From Candidatus Odinarchaeota archaeon (lineage in GTDB: Archaea; Asgardarchaeota; JAGGXT01): DNA of 8,764 bases. Location of the stretch: assembly GCA_021162905.1 (NCBI GenBank), contig JAGGXT010000082.1:1-8764 (forward strand), read 5' to 3'. Below, piece by piece: positions 1 to 6,666 of the stretch (the first letter of the stretch is position 1; every line of letters starts with the position of its first letter). A program made the translations under genes and the position numbers. The notes under the pieces were generated by a model. The model made no database searches and was not told where the DNA came from. It worked only from the letters and a program-made list of their open reading frames with translations.

Positions 1-500
1 GTGTAAGAGAATCTATTTATAATTTGAAATACAATTCTATAATTACTGTTATGATCGGGCTTGATATTGATAAAATAAACGACTTTTCATGGTTATATAT
101 TCCACAGGATGATGTTTTGCCTCACCGAGTGAGTTTTCCATCAAATTACAGCGATATGACAGCACCGAGAGGAAAATCATCTGTAATGGCAGAGATTACT
201 ACCCATGAAGGAAGCAAAATTTGGAGATTAAACGATGACAAATTAATAAAGAGAACTGTGGATGACTTGACAAGAGTTGGAATTTTCGATAAGGAATATT
301 TTGAATTTGGAGTTGTGAGGCGGATGAAATACGCCTATGTAATAAATGATTTGAATTATAGAAAGAATAGTGAGATATTTAGAGGGTATTTTGAAAAAGA
401 GGATATAGGGCTGGTTGGTAGATTTTCTGAATTTAAATATCTTAATATGGATGCTACAATAAAGAGCGCTCTTGATTTTGTTAAAAAGAATTTTCCTTGA
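1..500 (+). CDS. FAD-dependent amine oxidase / UDP-galactopyranose mutase-like oxidoreductase, C-terminal part (5' truncated by window)
   Basis: The frame is open from base 3 with no stop before the TGA at 498-500, so about 165 C-terminal residues are visible and the true start lies outside the window. A TTG at 24 is in frame, but the coding sequence clearly continues upstream of it and no Shine-Dalgarno site precedes it. The visible part looks like the C-terminal half of flavoproteins of the amine oxidase / protoporphyrinogen oxidase / UDP-galactopyranose mutase group: a W-L-Y-I-P stretch followed by an R-x-S-F-P-S-N-Y-S substrate-side region (visible residues about 30-50), a conserved M-A-E-I segment, and the closing G-R-F-S-E-F-K-Y-L-N-M-D motif (about 138-150) that normally packs against the flavin near the C terminus. 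The N-terminal GxGxxG dinucleotide fold is missing because of the window edge. In archaea such genes often sit in glycan or lipid clusters, but no such neighbour is visible here. Subfamily and substrate cannot be fixed. Confidence 0.72.
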   Translation, partial: VRESIYNLKYNSIITVMIGLDIDKINDFSWLYIPQDDVLPHRVSFPSNYSDMTAPRGKSSVMAEITTHEGSKIWRLNDDKLIKRTVDDLTRVGIFDKEYFEFGVVRRMKYAYVINDLNYRKNSEIFRGYFEKEDIGLVGRFSEFKYLNMDATIKSALDFVKKNFP

Positions 501-564
501 AAAAAAATTTAATTCATAAATGATTTTAGAAAGAACAATATTAAGGAAAAATGGTATCATTTCC

Positions 565-570
565 GAGGTG
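565..570 (+). promoter_or_regulatory. Shine-Dalgarno GAGGTG for the acidic protein
   Basis: GAGGTG lies 6 nt before the ATG at 577 and matches the anti-Shine-Dalgarno consensus AGGAGGTGATC. The in-frame ATG at 520 has no such site, so this decides the start in favour of 577. Confidence 0.7.
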
Positions 571-576
571 TCAGAT

Positions 577-933
577 ATGAGTGAGAAAAGAATTAGAGAA
601 ATCATTTCTAAACTAGATAAAGTTGCAGGTAAATTTAACAAAGAGCTAGAGAGATTGAAAGATCTCTTAACCGAAGCTGGAGAGACAATATCAACTATGA
701 TAGATATTTTAGAGGATATGTTCACCGACGACGAGCTTGATGCAGTAACTTTAAAAAGTGGTACGCTGAGTGAAATAATAAGCAACTTAGAGGACATTGG
801 TTCAGAGCTTGAAGATGCTATTGATGATATAGATGATCTTTACATAAACTCTAAGGACCTTGATGAGCTGGAAACATTGGAAGCGCTAGGTGAATTGGAG
901 GAAGAGGAGGAAGAAGAGGAAGAAGAATTTTAA
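577..933 (+). CDS. Small acidic coiled-coil protein with a poly-glutamate tail, unknown function
   Basis: This is a 118-residue protein that I do not recognise. The start at 577 is chosen because GAGGTG precedes it by 6 nt; a longer form from the ATG at 520 would add 19 residues but has no ribosome site. Residues 1-60 form an amphipathic, heptad-like helix (R-I-x-E-I-I-x-K-L-x-K, then E-L-E-R-L-K-D-L-L) that suggests a coiled coil. A second helical stretch rich in I, L, D and E follows, and the protein ends in ten consecutive Glu plus a terminal Phe. It has no Cys, no signal peptide and no membrane segment, so it is probably cytosolic and strongly negatively charged. It starts 76 nt after the flavoprotein stop on the same strand, ends 6 bp from the convergent cytidine deaminase, and may be co-transcribed with the flavoprotein. 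Possible roles include an oligomerising scaffold or a binder of basic proteins or metals; these are guesses. Confidence 0.75.
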   Translation: MSEKRIREIISKLDKVAGKFNKELERLKDLLTEAGETISTMIDILEDMFTDDELDAVTLKSGTLSEIISNLEDIGSELEDAIDDIDDLYINSKDLDELETLEALGELEEEEEEEEEEF

Positions 934-957
934 TAAGCTTTAATATTGCTCTTTTTT
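905..957. terminator. Convergent termination zone with T-rich tracts on both strands
   Basis: On the + strand, a run of six T (952-957) follows the acidic gene stop by about 20 nt. On the - strand, the transcript leaving the cytidine deaminase stop (940) runs into a pyrimidine-only C/T tract, which is the complement of the poly-Glu codons (about 899-930). Oligo-T stretches are known archaeal termination signals. There is no convincing hairpin, so this is a tentative call. Confidence 0.35.
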
Positions 958-1389
958 AAATACCAATGGGCCAAATCCTAATGGTATAAGTTCGTCGATC
1001 GTAGAAATTATGACTTTGTTCATATTTTCATTGCTCATAATAACTTCAATTTTTTTATCTGAGAGTTGAGAAAATTCGAGAATTACTTGCCTACACGCTC
1101 CACAAGGGGATACCACATCATTACTAGTCCCGATGATTGCAATGGCTTCAAATTTTCTTTCACCTTCGGATACCGCTTTAAATATAGCAACACGTTCAGC
1201 ACACATGGTAAGTCCATAGGATGAATTTTCAACATTAGTTCCTGTATATATTTTCCCATTCTGCGATAAAACTGCTGCGCCAACCTTAAAATTTGAATAT
1301 GGGCTATAAGAATTATTCATGGCATCCTTAGCTTTTTTAAGCAATTCTTTATATTTATCTGGCAGTTTTTCAAATATCACACTCTTCAT
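940..1389 (-). CDS. cdd: Cytidine deaminase
   Basis: This 149-residue protein is of normal length for homotetrameric cytidine deaminases and catalyses zinc-dependent deamination of (deoxy)cytidine to (deoxy)uridine in pyrimidine salvage. The family signatures are all present: S-P-Y-S-N-F-K-V-G-A-A near residues 29-39 (substrate binding), T-N-V-E-N-S at 51-56, the catalytic T-M-C-A-E-R with zinc ligand Cys63 and proton shuttle Glu65, and P-C-G-A-C-R with zinc ligands Cys96 and Cys99. The closing L-I-P-L-G-F is also typical. The start at 1389 is supported by GGTGAT at 1393-1398, which overlaps the end region of the upstream GH57 gene; the two genes are only 9 nt apart, so they are very likely co-transcribed. 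The protein is cytosolic with no signal peptide. In archaea it feeds nucleoside salvage or the nucleoside degradation route to central carbon. Family assignment is secure. Confidence 0.95.
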   Translation of the reverse strand: MKSVIFEKLPDKYKELLKKAKDAMNNSYSPYSNFKVGAAVLSQNGKIYTGTNVENSSYGLTMCAERVAIFKAVSEGERKFEAIAIIGTSNDVVSPCGACRQVILEFSQLSDKKIEVIMSNENMNKVIISTIDELIPLGFGPLVFKKEQY

Positions 1390-1392
1390 ACT

Positions 1393-1398
1393 ATCACC
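1393..1398 (-). promoter_or_regulatory. Shine-Dalgarno GGTGAT for cdd
   Basis: Read on the - strand, GGTGAT ends 3 nt before the ATG at 1389 and lies in the 9-nt gap after the GH57 stop codon. It matches the 3' half of the archaeal anti-Shine-Dalgarno complement, which explains the short apparent spacing. It supports coupled expression of the pair. Confidence 0.55.
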
Positions 1399-3540
1399 CT
1401 ATATTTTTCTTGAGCCTTCCAATTGACACATATTAATAATAAAAGGAGGTTTGGTGTATACCTCGGCAATATCAACTATTTTTTCAAATGAATAACTCTT
1501 AGGAAATATTCCAAATAGAACTCTGAATATGTATCTTCCTTCAAGATTTTCTAGAGGATTATCATCGTAAAATGTCTCTATTGGGGAAAATATAAACATT
1601 CTTTTATCTATAGAGCCTATCTCCTTGATGCTGTGAATTAGACTATTTGCTGCAAGTAACAAGTAAGTATCTCGCGACTCAAGAATTGCCCAGTCATTTA
1701 CTAAAGGATATGTCTCCTCATCATTTACTTCTCTGAGCACTATTTCATCTATTAATTTTCTCCAAATTCTTGAAAAAGAAGTATTTGTAATATTGAAAGT
1801 CAATGGGTTCAGCCTTCCAGTAAGAGGTTCGTTAATAACAATTTTTCGTATAACCTCAATTAGGGGATATTTTGAGAAAACTCTATATTCCGTTTCAGTT
1901 CTCATTAAATCGTAATATTCATTAATTTTTCTTCTAAAAAGAATTGGAAAAGGTCTAGAAAAATCTTCTGAGATGTCGATTTTTTTGAGTGAGGGCTCGA
2001 TATCACTTTCAAGCGAATAGTCAAATAAGTTACCTGTCAATTCGATAGATTCGGAAATATTAGAGAATAAAGAAAGAGATGATTTATCATCATTAAAGAG
2101 AATTTCAAGCTGACTGGTTCTGATTTTTTGCTCTGATTTATGATATTCATTGCAACTAGTATCAGGAACCGCTCCTCTCATCAAAAATAATAATGATTCT
2201 GCTTTAAGGTCATCTAAATTTATAAGTGCAGATATCTCTCCTCGAAATTCACTATCTGTATAGTTTTCTTGTAGAATTAAAGCAAACGGCAGATTGGTAT
2301 TATTTATTTCTAGAAGTAATTCATTAGGATTTAAACGCGCATGTTCAATCTTAAATTTAAAAGATAGGGGAACTCTAATATTTTTAATCTCTGGATGATT
2401 ATTTATTACGAGGAATTGTTTTACAGCTTCTTTTCTTAATAAGTTTAGATATTCCTTTTGTGATACGAGTTCTGACATTATTGCAATTAACGAATCTAGT
2501 TTATATATCGCATTTAGGAATAATGCTTCCCCTTCCTTTCTTTTCTCATAGCACGGATTCCAACCAAATTTATCACTATTTTGTGCTAAGGCAATAAGTT
2601 CGAGTATTTTATCCAAATCACTCTGAAACTTTTCTCGGAAAGATAATGGGAGCTTCTTTAGCCAGAATAATGCATGAGAAAACAAATATCGAGCCTTTTC
2701 ATTCAATGTCCAAAGATAATGATCCCATGGATCTCTACACCATAGTCCAAAATCATTGCTACCTAATGCCCATGTACAATCTGGAAGATATAAGTCAGCA
2801 ATTGGTTTATGCGATTGTATATATTCAGAGAGAAGGATTGGAGTTATTTCTGAGTCGGATTCGACCAAATGAAATAGTTCGTCTAAGTCCCTCGGATCAA
2901 AAATTTCAGCATCTCCTAAAATTAAAATTATGGATTCATCCTCAAGCTCTTCCTTCTTGGCTAAGGCAAAATCCTTTAGGGATTGGTAAGTTGTTTCAAA
3001 AATGACAGCCTTTATTTTCTTACTATTATGACCGACAATATTATAAACGCCTAACCTTTGCGGCATGAAAACATTTTTTGTAAGAAAATCAACAGTTTCT
3101 TTTTTAAGAAGTATATATTCAAATCCAAATTTAGTTAATATTTCAGGCAATGGTTCGGCATAAGCCGTTTCTTGAGCGTAGAATCCTTTGGAAACTTTTC
3201 CAAACACTTCTCTTAGACAATTTATTGCTTTATTGATTTGAAACTCTAATTCGCTTTTGGTATGGAGACTTGTAAGAGAAAAACTCCAAGTATCCACTAA
3301 TATTTCATACCTTCCTTCGACAACACCTTTTTTTATTCTCTCGATCACATCTGGAGCTACAGTAAGAAGATACGGTAACGTTACTGAACATTCAATATCC
3401 CATCCTATCTTCATTTTTGGGTGCCTTTCAAAGACGTTAAGCAGTTCCCGATATATGTAAGGAAATCTACGAATTGCATCTCCATGGGTATATTCAGCGT
3501 ACCACATATTAACATGCAAATGAATATTTATATATTTCAT
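1399..3540 (-). CDS. GH57-family glycoside hydrolase (alpha-glucan/4-alpha-glucanotransferase-like) with a C-terminal beta domain
   Basis: This 713-residue cytosolic protein has no signal peptide. The N-terminal ~290 residues resemble the GH57 catalytic barrel: H-L-H-V near residue 7, a G-W-D-I-E region at 46-50, F-Y-A-Q-E-T-A-Y with probable nucleophile Glu124, and L-I-L-G-D-A-E with probable acid/base Asp210. In the Thermococcus litoralis 4-alpha-glucanotransferase I recall the pair as Glu123 and Asp214, so spacing agrees well. A-Q-N-S-D-K-F-G-W (about 319-327) looks like the helical-bundle fifth conserved region. Residues from about 385 on are beta-rich, as in the accessory domains of long GH57 or GH38-like enzymes. 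GH57 enzymes hydrolyse or transfer alpha-glucans with retention; the exact activity (amylase, glucanotransferase, galactosidase) is not decidable. The ATG at 3540 has GGTG 8 nt upstream. It is followed 9 nt later by cdd. Family confident, substrate unknown. Confidence 0.82.
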   Translation of the reverse strand: MKYINIHLHVNMWYAEYTHGDAIRRFPYIYRELLNVFERHPKMKIGWDIECSVTLPYLLTVAPDVIERIKKGVVEGRYEILVDTWSFSLTSLHTKSELEFQINKAINCLREVFGKVSKGFYAQETAYAEPLPEILTKFGFEYILLKKETVDFLTKNVFMPQRLGVYNIVGHNSKKIKAVIFETTYQSLKDFALAKKEELEDESIILILGDAEIFDPRDLDELFHLVESDSEITPILLSEYIQSHKPIADLYLPDCTWALGSNDFGLWCRDPWDHYLWTLNEKARYLFSHALFWLKKLPLSFREKFQSDLDKILELIALAQNSDKFGWNPCYEKRKEGEALFLNAIYKLDSLIAIMSELVSQKEYLNLLRKEAVKQFLVINNHPEIKNIRVPLSFKFKIEHARLNPNELLLEINNTNLPFALILQENYTDSEFRGEISALINLDDLKAESLLFLMRGAVPDTSCNEYHKSEQKIRTSQLEILFNDDKSSLSLFSNISESIELTGNLFDYSLESDIEPSLKKIDISEDFSRPFPILFRRKINEYYDLMRTETEYRVFSKYPLIEVIRKIVINEPLTGRLNPLTFNITNTSFSRIWRKLIDEIVLREVNDEETYPLVNDWAILESRDTYLLLAANSLIHSIKEIGSIDKRMFIFSPIETFYDDNPLENLEGRYIFRVLFGIFPKSYSFEKIVDIAEVYTKPPFIINMCQLEGSRKI

Positions 3541-3640
3541 AAAAAGAACACCACTAAATGGTTCAGATAATTAGAAATAATAGTTGGATTGGATGCTAAT
3601 AAAAGTGATGACTCACAGTACAAAATTCAATACTTCTCTA
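3541..3640 (-). other. 100-nt spacer between the JAMM gene and the GH57 gene
   Basis: This is the longest gap between genes on the - strand cluster and the most likely place for the hydrogenase transcript to end or for a separate GH57-cdd promoter. A weak A/T-rich TTTTATTA-like element is read on the - strand near 3597-3604, and GGTG at 3549-3552 serves as ribosome site for GH57. No hairpin or long T run was found, so read-through from the hydrogenase operon cannot be excluded. Confidence 0.3.
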
Positions 3641-4054
3641 TTACAAAATTTTTATCTCAACTGGAAAAATTTTCTCAGTCGTATAATCCATGTAAAAACC
3701 TTCAAATTCAAGCATATGCATATTAAATATCAGCCAAACATAAGGATTCAATTTCATATTCCTAATATCCAATGCGGAAGGCTTAGTACTATTTGGATGT
3801 GAATGATAAACAGCAACAACATCTAATCCCTTTTTTTCAGCATATAAATACGCATCACACAGCTCTGTGGGTTCCATTAAAAACTCGATATGTGATGTCT
3901 GTACGTTTTTAATTCTTAGTACTTCTTTCCCTTCAGCTATACTATCTTTTATCAGACCTATAATAAGACCGCAAGCCTCACATGGCTTACTTTCGAGAAT
4001 GTGTTGCTTTATGATTTCCAGTATTTTATTTGATAAAATGAGAGTTAGTATCAT
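3641..4054 (-). CDS. JAMM/Mov34 (MPN+) family zinc metalloprotease
   Basis: This is a 137-residue stand-alone JAMM domain, the usual size for prokaryotic members. The metal-centre residues are present: Glu26 in P-C-E-A-C-G-L, the H-S-H-P motif with His84 and His86, and S-A-L-D with Ser93 and Asp96. Known prokaryotic JAMM proteins are isopeptidases or C-terminal processing proteases acting on ubiquitin-like or ThiS/MoaD-type sulfur-carrier proteins (archaeal SAMP systems, mycobacterial Mec). The spacing from H-S-H-P to Ser is 5 residues, one fewer than the 6 I know from typical family members. The gene starts 38 nt after the hydrogenase maturation peptidase with only a weak GTGAT ribosome site, so it may share the hydrogenase transcript. 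The substrate is unknown. A sulfur-carrier protein would fit next to a sulfhydrogenase, but no such gene is in the window. Confidence 0.88.
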   Translation of the reverse strand: MILTLILSNKILEIIKQHILESKPCEACGLIIGLIKDSIAEGKEVLRIKNVQTSHIEFLMEPTELCDAYLYAEKKGLDVVAVYHSHPNSTKPSALDIRNMKLNPYVWLIFNMHMLEFEGFYMDYTTEKIFPVEIKIL

Positions 4055-4092
4055 ATTATCACAACTACAATAAATCGAAATACTATTTTAAT

Positions 4093-4584
4093 TTATTTTA
4101 ATAATACTTCTTTAATCTTATCAATTATTCGTTGAACATGATATTCTATTTCATTACTATATTTCATAAATGGTTCTAAAGTCTTTGGTTGCATACCAAG
4201 GATGTAGACCATTATTCCCCTTCTTGTGAGCAGCTTTGAGTAGAGAGACAATGGTACTTTGTGAACGCTTATATCAAAAAAGTCGTTAATATGATTCCCT
4301 TTTATAAGTATTAGATCATAAGGATTTCCACCAAAATCAACAGCATCCACAAATACTACGACATCTATTGAAGATTCTCCATTTATTAGGTTTATTATAA
4401 AATTGTCTATGTTGTCATCAACTTCATTTATCGATAGAGCATATCCAATCTCTTTTAATTTTCTGGTAAACAAAATCCCAAATGCATCATCAGCTCTATC
4501 TATATTTCCAAAGCCTATGAAAAAAACTCTTTTCTTCTCCAATAAATTAAAAAGAAAGGATAAAGATTCGGTATTATCGGTCAT
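4093..4584 (-). CDS. [NiFe] hydrogenase maturation peptidase (HycI/HyaD, M52 family)
   Basis: This 163-residue protein is of normal size for the nickel-sensing endopeptidase that removes the C-terminal tail of the hydrogenase large subunit after NiFe insertion, so the active site can close. Visible family features are G-F-G-N-I-D-R-A-D-D-A-F-G at residues 24-36 (Asp32/Asp33 at the nickel-binding acidic position), F-V-D-A-V-D-F at 78-84 (Asp80 in the second acidic ligand position), S-V-H-K-V-P-L at 106-112 (His108, third ligand) and G-M-Q-P-K at 130-134, a HycI-type signature. The start overlaps the hydA end by 11 bp, with only a weak AAGGG upstream, so translation is probably coupled to hydA. 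HydA is the obvious substrate. The functional analogue in Pyrococcus furiosus is FrxA. Assignment is strong; I leave the symbol blank because naming varies among archaea. Confidence 0.92.
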   Translation of the reverse strand: MTDNTESLSFLFNLLEKKRVFFIGFGNIDRADDAFGILFTRKLKEIGYALSINEVDDNIDNFIINLINGESSIDVVVFVDAVDFGGNPYDLILIKGNHINDFFDISVHKVPLSLYSKLLTRRGIMVYILGMQPKTLEPFMKYSNEIEYHVQRIIDKIKEVLLK

Positions 4585-5863
4585 CTCTTATAACCCTTAC
4601 TAGATGCGCTGAACAGCTAATACATGGGTCATAAGCTCGAGCTATCATCTCGAGGAGCAATATCATATCCTTTGTATCGGCATTGATCATTTTTTCGGCA
4701 GACATTCTAATATGTCGCTCCATGTTGTCCAAGTTTTGTGCAGTTGGAGTGATTATATCTGATTCAACAATCTTAAGATTCTTGATGACATAGTGGTGGT
4801 AAAGTGTACCTCTCGGAGCCTCCACAGCGCTTGTACCAACACCATCTTTTTTCTCGGGTTTGATAATTTCAGGGTCTTTTAATTTGAGTGCACTATCAAT
4901 AATCTCTGGAATTTTTTCAAGGCAATAAAGAATTTCTATTGCTTGGGCAAGATTATTGTAGAGTGGGTTGAAGTACCATTCGTCATTGAAATACTTCTTA
5001 TAATACTCTTTGGCTTTTCCAGTTAATCTATCACCAAGTAAATTGATTCTCGCAATAGCACCAACCATGAAGGGCTTGCCTTTGTACGATGATCGTTTAG
5101 CAAATGAGTATGGTACAACTCTCTCATTTGTAATTTTCTTATAATCGTCAACTGAATACTCTGAGCCGTCAGAGATAAGGACAGTATCCCCAACAAAGCC
5201 ATACTGATTGTTCGGGGGATTTAAACACATGAAAATTGATCGTTCGTTAAAATGCTGAGGATACTTGTAATCAGCAAGTATTTTAATTACATTTTCAACT
5301 GCTGAGAAGTGTTTTTCTGCCTCATTCTTTATTTTTAAAAGCTCCTCATTTGATGGATATTTCCCGAATCCCCCTATAATAGGATTTTCACCATGGATTT
5401 TTCTACCGCTTATTAGTTTCATTATAGAAGTACCATATTTTTTCAGAAGAAGTCCAGAGATCACCTCTTTTTCATATTCATTGACCATGGCAATTGCTGA
5501 CGGATAGCCCAAAATATCAGGCAAAGCGAGCAGGAATACATGTAAAGAATGGCTTTCAATCATCTCTCCTAAGTGCATGAGTGTTCTCAGAAGAGTGGCT
5601 TTTTCGGGAACTTTTATATTTAATGCTCTCTCTATACTTCTGATTGCGGCATATCTATGAGAAATTGTGCAAATTGCACAAATCCTTGAAGTGATACTTA
5701 CGCTTTCATCTATAGTTTTTCCGATAACTAATGTTTCTATTAGTCTGGGCCCTTCATAAATTTCTACTTGTACATCTTTCACCTTGTTTTTATCGATAAC
5801 TACTGTAATTCCGCCATGTCCTTCAACTCTTGCAATCTGACTAATCTTTATTGTTCTTGTCAT
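4574..5863 (-). CDS. hydA: Sulfhydrogenase I/II-type alpha subunit, [NiFe] large subunit (group 3b)
   Basis: This 429-residue catalytic subunit carries the NiFe(CN)2CO site where H2 is split or formed. It shows R-V-E-G-H-G-G at 12-18, the first metal motif R-I-C-A-I-C-T-I-S-H with Cys62 and Cys65, G-R-K-I-H-G-E-N with a G-G-F block at about 153-166, E-A-P-R-G at 348-352 and the final D-P-C-I-S-C-S-A-H with Cys414, Cys417 and His420. Length and motifs fit the soluble NAD(P)-linked group 3b enzymes. Nine residues (L-V-R-V-I-R-D-D-R) follow His420 and should be cut off by the peptidase encoded immediately downstream. Start at 5863 is backed by AGGAGAGGG 6 nt upstream; it overlaps the end of hydD by 23 bp. 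No twin-arginine signal or membrane segment is present, so the complex is cytoplasmic. Genes for cofactor assembly (hypA-F) are not in the window. Confidence 0.96.
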   Translation of the reverse strand: MTRTIKISQIARVEGHGGITVVIDKNKVKDVQVEIYEGPRLIETLVIGKTIDESVSITSRICAICTISHRYAAIRSIERALNIKVPEKATLLRTLMHLGEMIESHSLHVFLLALPDILGYPSAIAMVNEYEKEVISGLLLKKYGTSIMKLISGRKIHGENPIIGGFGKYPSNEELLKIKNEAEKHFSAVENVIKILADYKYPQHFNERSIFMCLNPPNNQYGFVGDTVLISDGSEYSVDDYKKITNERVVPYSFAKRSSYKGKPFMVGAIARINLLGDRLTGKAKEYYKKYFNDEWYFNPLYNNLAQAIEILYCLEKIPEIIDSALKLKDPEIIKPEKKDGVGTSAVEAPRGTLYHHYVIKNLKIVESDIITPTAQNLDNMERHIRMSAEKMINADTKDMILLLEMIARAYDPCISCSAHLVRVIRDDR

Positions 5864-6665
5864 TAAAATCCCTCTCCTTAACTATTTCTTTAAGCTTTTC
5901 TGCGGCTAACTTTCCACCAAAGATTCTCATACGAGAAATAATATCATCCAGAGACATACCATGCTCCATTAGCAATTTTAATTGAGATTTTATATTTGCA
6001 TCATCCACAAGGCCCCAACATCCAATACATGGAATATTATGCGTAGGACAAATGGCACCACACCCTGCTGACGTTATAGGACCTAGGCATGGTATGCCCT
6101 TCATAAGAAGACATTCGTTTTCTTTCCACTTGCACTCCATGCAAACTGGCATTGTATAGGTATCTGGTAGAAGCTCATTGATCAGTTTTGTGAAAACAGG
6201 GAGAAAATGCTCCTTTGAAATAGGGCATCCTGGTATCAAGTAGTCTACTTTGACATAATCACTAATAGGCTTAGATTCAATTGGTGTATCATGTATAAAT
6301 TCAATATCGCCATATACTTTCTTCAATCTTTCTTCATAGTTGTCGTTATCATAGTACATTGATTGAACTCCGCCATAACAAGCGCAATTACCGATAGCAA
6401 CTAGAATCTTACTCCGCTTTCTAATCTCTTTTATTTTCTCAACTTGTTCCTTTGTACTTATTGATCCTTCTACAAATGCTATATCCAGCTCTGCATCTTC
6501 ATCATTATCACTTTTTGCCATTAAAAAGGATTTAATTTCAACGGAGTTTAGTATATCGAGAAGCTCATCTTCCCAATGTAAAATTGCTAGTTGGTCTCCA
6601 GCACATCCTGTGAATCCATATATTCCAACTTTCAGCTTCTTCGTCCCTATTTTCCAGATCATCAT
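5841..6665 (-). CDS. hydD: Sulfhydrogenase delta subunit, [NiFe] small subunit with FeS relay
   Basis: This 274-residue protein passes electrons from HydA to HydG. The N-terminal flavodoxin-like half has the proximal cluster positions: G-C-A-G-D with Cys21, G-N-C-A-C-Y-G-G with Cys94/Cys96, and P-G-C-P with Cys147. The position that is normally a second Cys in CxxC is Asp24. The C-terminal half carries eight Cys (175, 178, 185, 193, 202, 206, 213, 216) for two more [4Fe-4S] clusters, as in other group 3 small subunits. The V-E-G-S-I-S block at 65-70 is typical. There is no Tat signal, in keeping with a soluble cytoplasmic complex. The double ATG at 6665 has AGGAG 10 nt upstream and begins one base after the hydG stop. 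The gene runs 23 bp into hydA, so all four subunits look translationally linked. Family is certain; the Asp ligand role is inferred. Confidence 0.94.
   Translation of the reverse strand: MMIWKIGTKKLKVGIYGFTGCAGDQLAILHWEDELLDILNSVEIKSFLMAKSDNDEDAELDIAFVEGSISTKEQVEKIKEIRKRSKILVAIGNCACYGGVQSMYYDNDNYEERLKKVYGDIEFIHDTPIESKPISDYVKVDYLIPGCPISKEHFLPVFTKLINELLPDTYTMPVCMECKWKENECLLMKGIPCLGPITSAGCGAICPTHNIPCIGCWGLVDDANIKSQLKLLMEHGMSLDDIISRMRIFGGKLAAEKLKEIVKERDFNDKNNKD
5870..5878 (-). promoter_or_regulatory. Shine-Dalgarno AGGAGAGGG for hydA inside hydD
   Basis: On the - strand AGGAGAGGG ends 6 nt before the hydA ATG at 5863. It lies within the hydD coding sequence and supports the 23-bp gene overlap as real. 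Confidence 0.65.
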
Positions 6666-6666
6666 T

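Noticed and set aside
24..500. TTG at 24 as a true start of the first gene
   Set aside because: The frame stays open to base 3, the upstream residues continue the family pattern, and there is no ribosome site; the gene is cut by the window edge.
520..576. Longer N terminus for the acidic protein from ATG at 520
   Set aside because: No ribosome site precedes 520, while GAGGTG lies 6 nt before 577 and would be inside the longer coding region.
243..797. 184-codon open frame on the - strand
   Set aside because: It is antisense to the flavoprotein and the acidic gene, spans the gap between them, has low-complexity S/I/L-rich content and no family features.
2646..3005. 119-codon + strand frame inside the GH57 gene, and shorter ones at 3257, 3584, 3867, 4403, 6610 and on the - strand at 1083
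   Set aside because: All lie antisense to or in another frame of genes with clear family motifs, and none shows a domain or ribosome site of its own.
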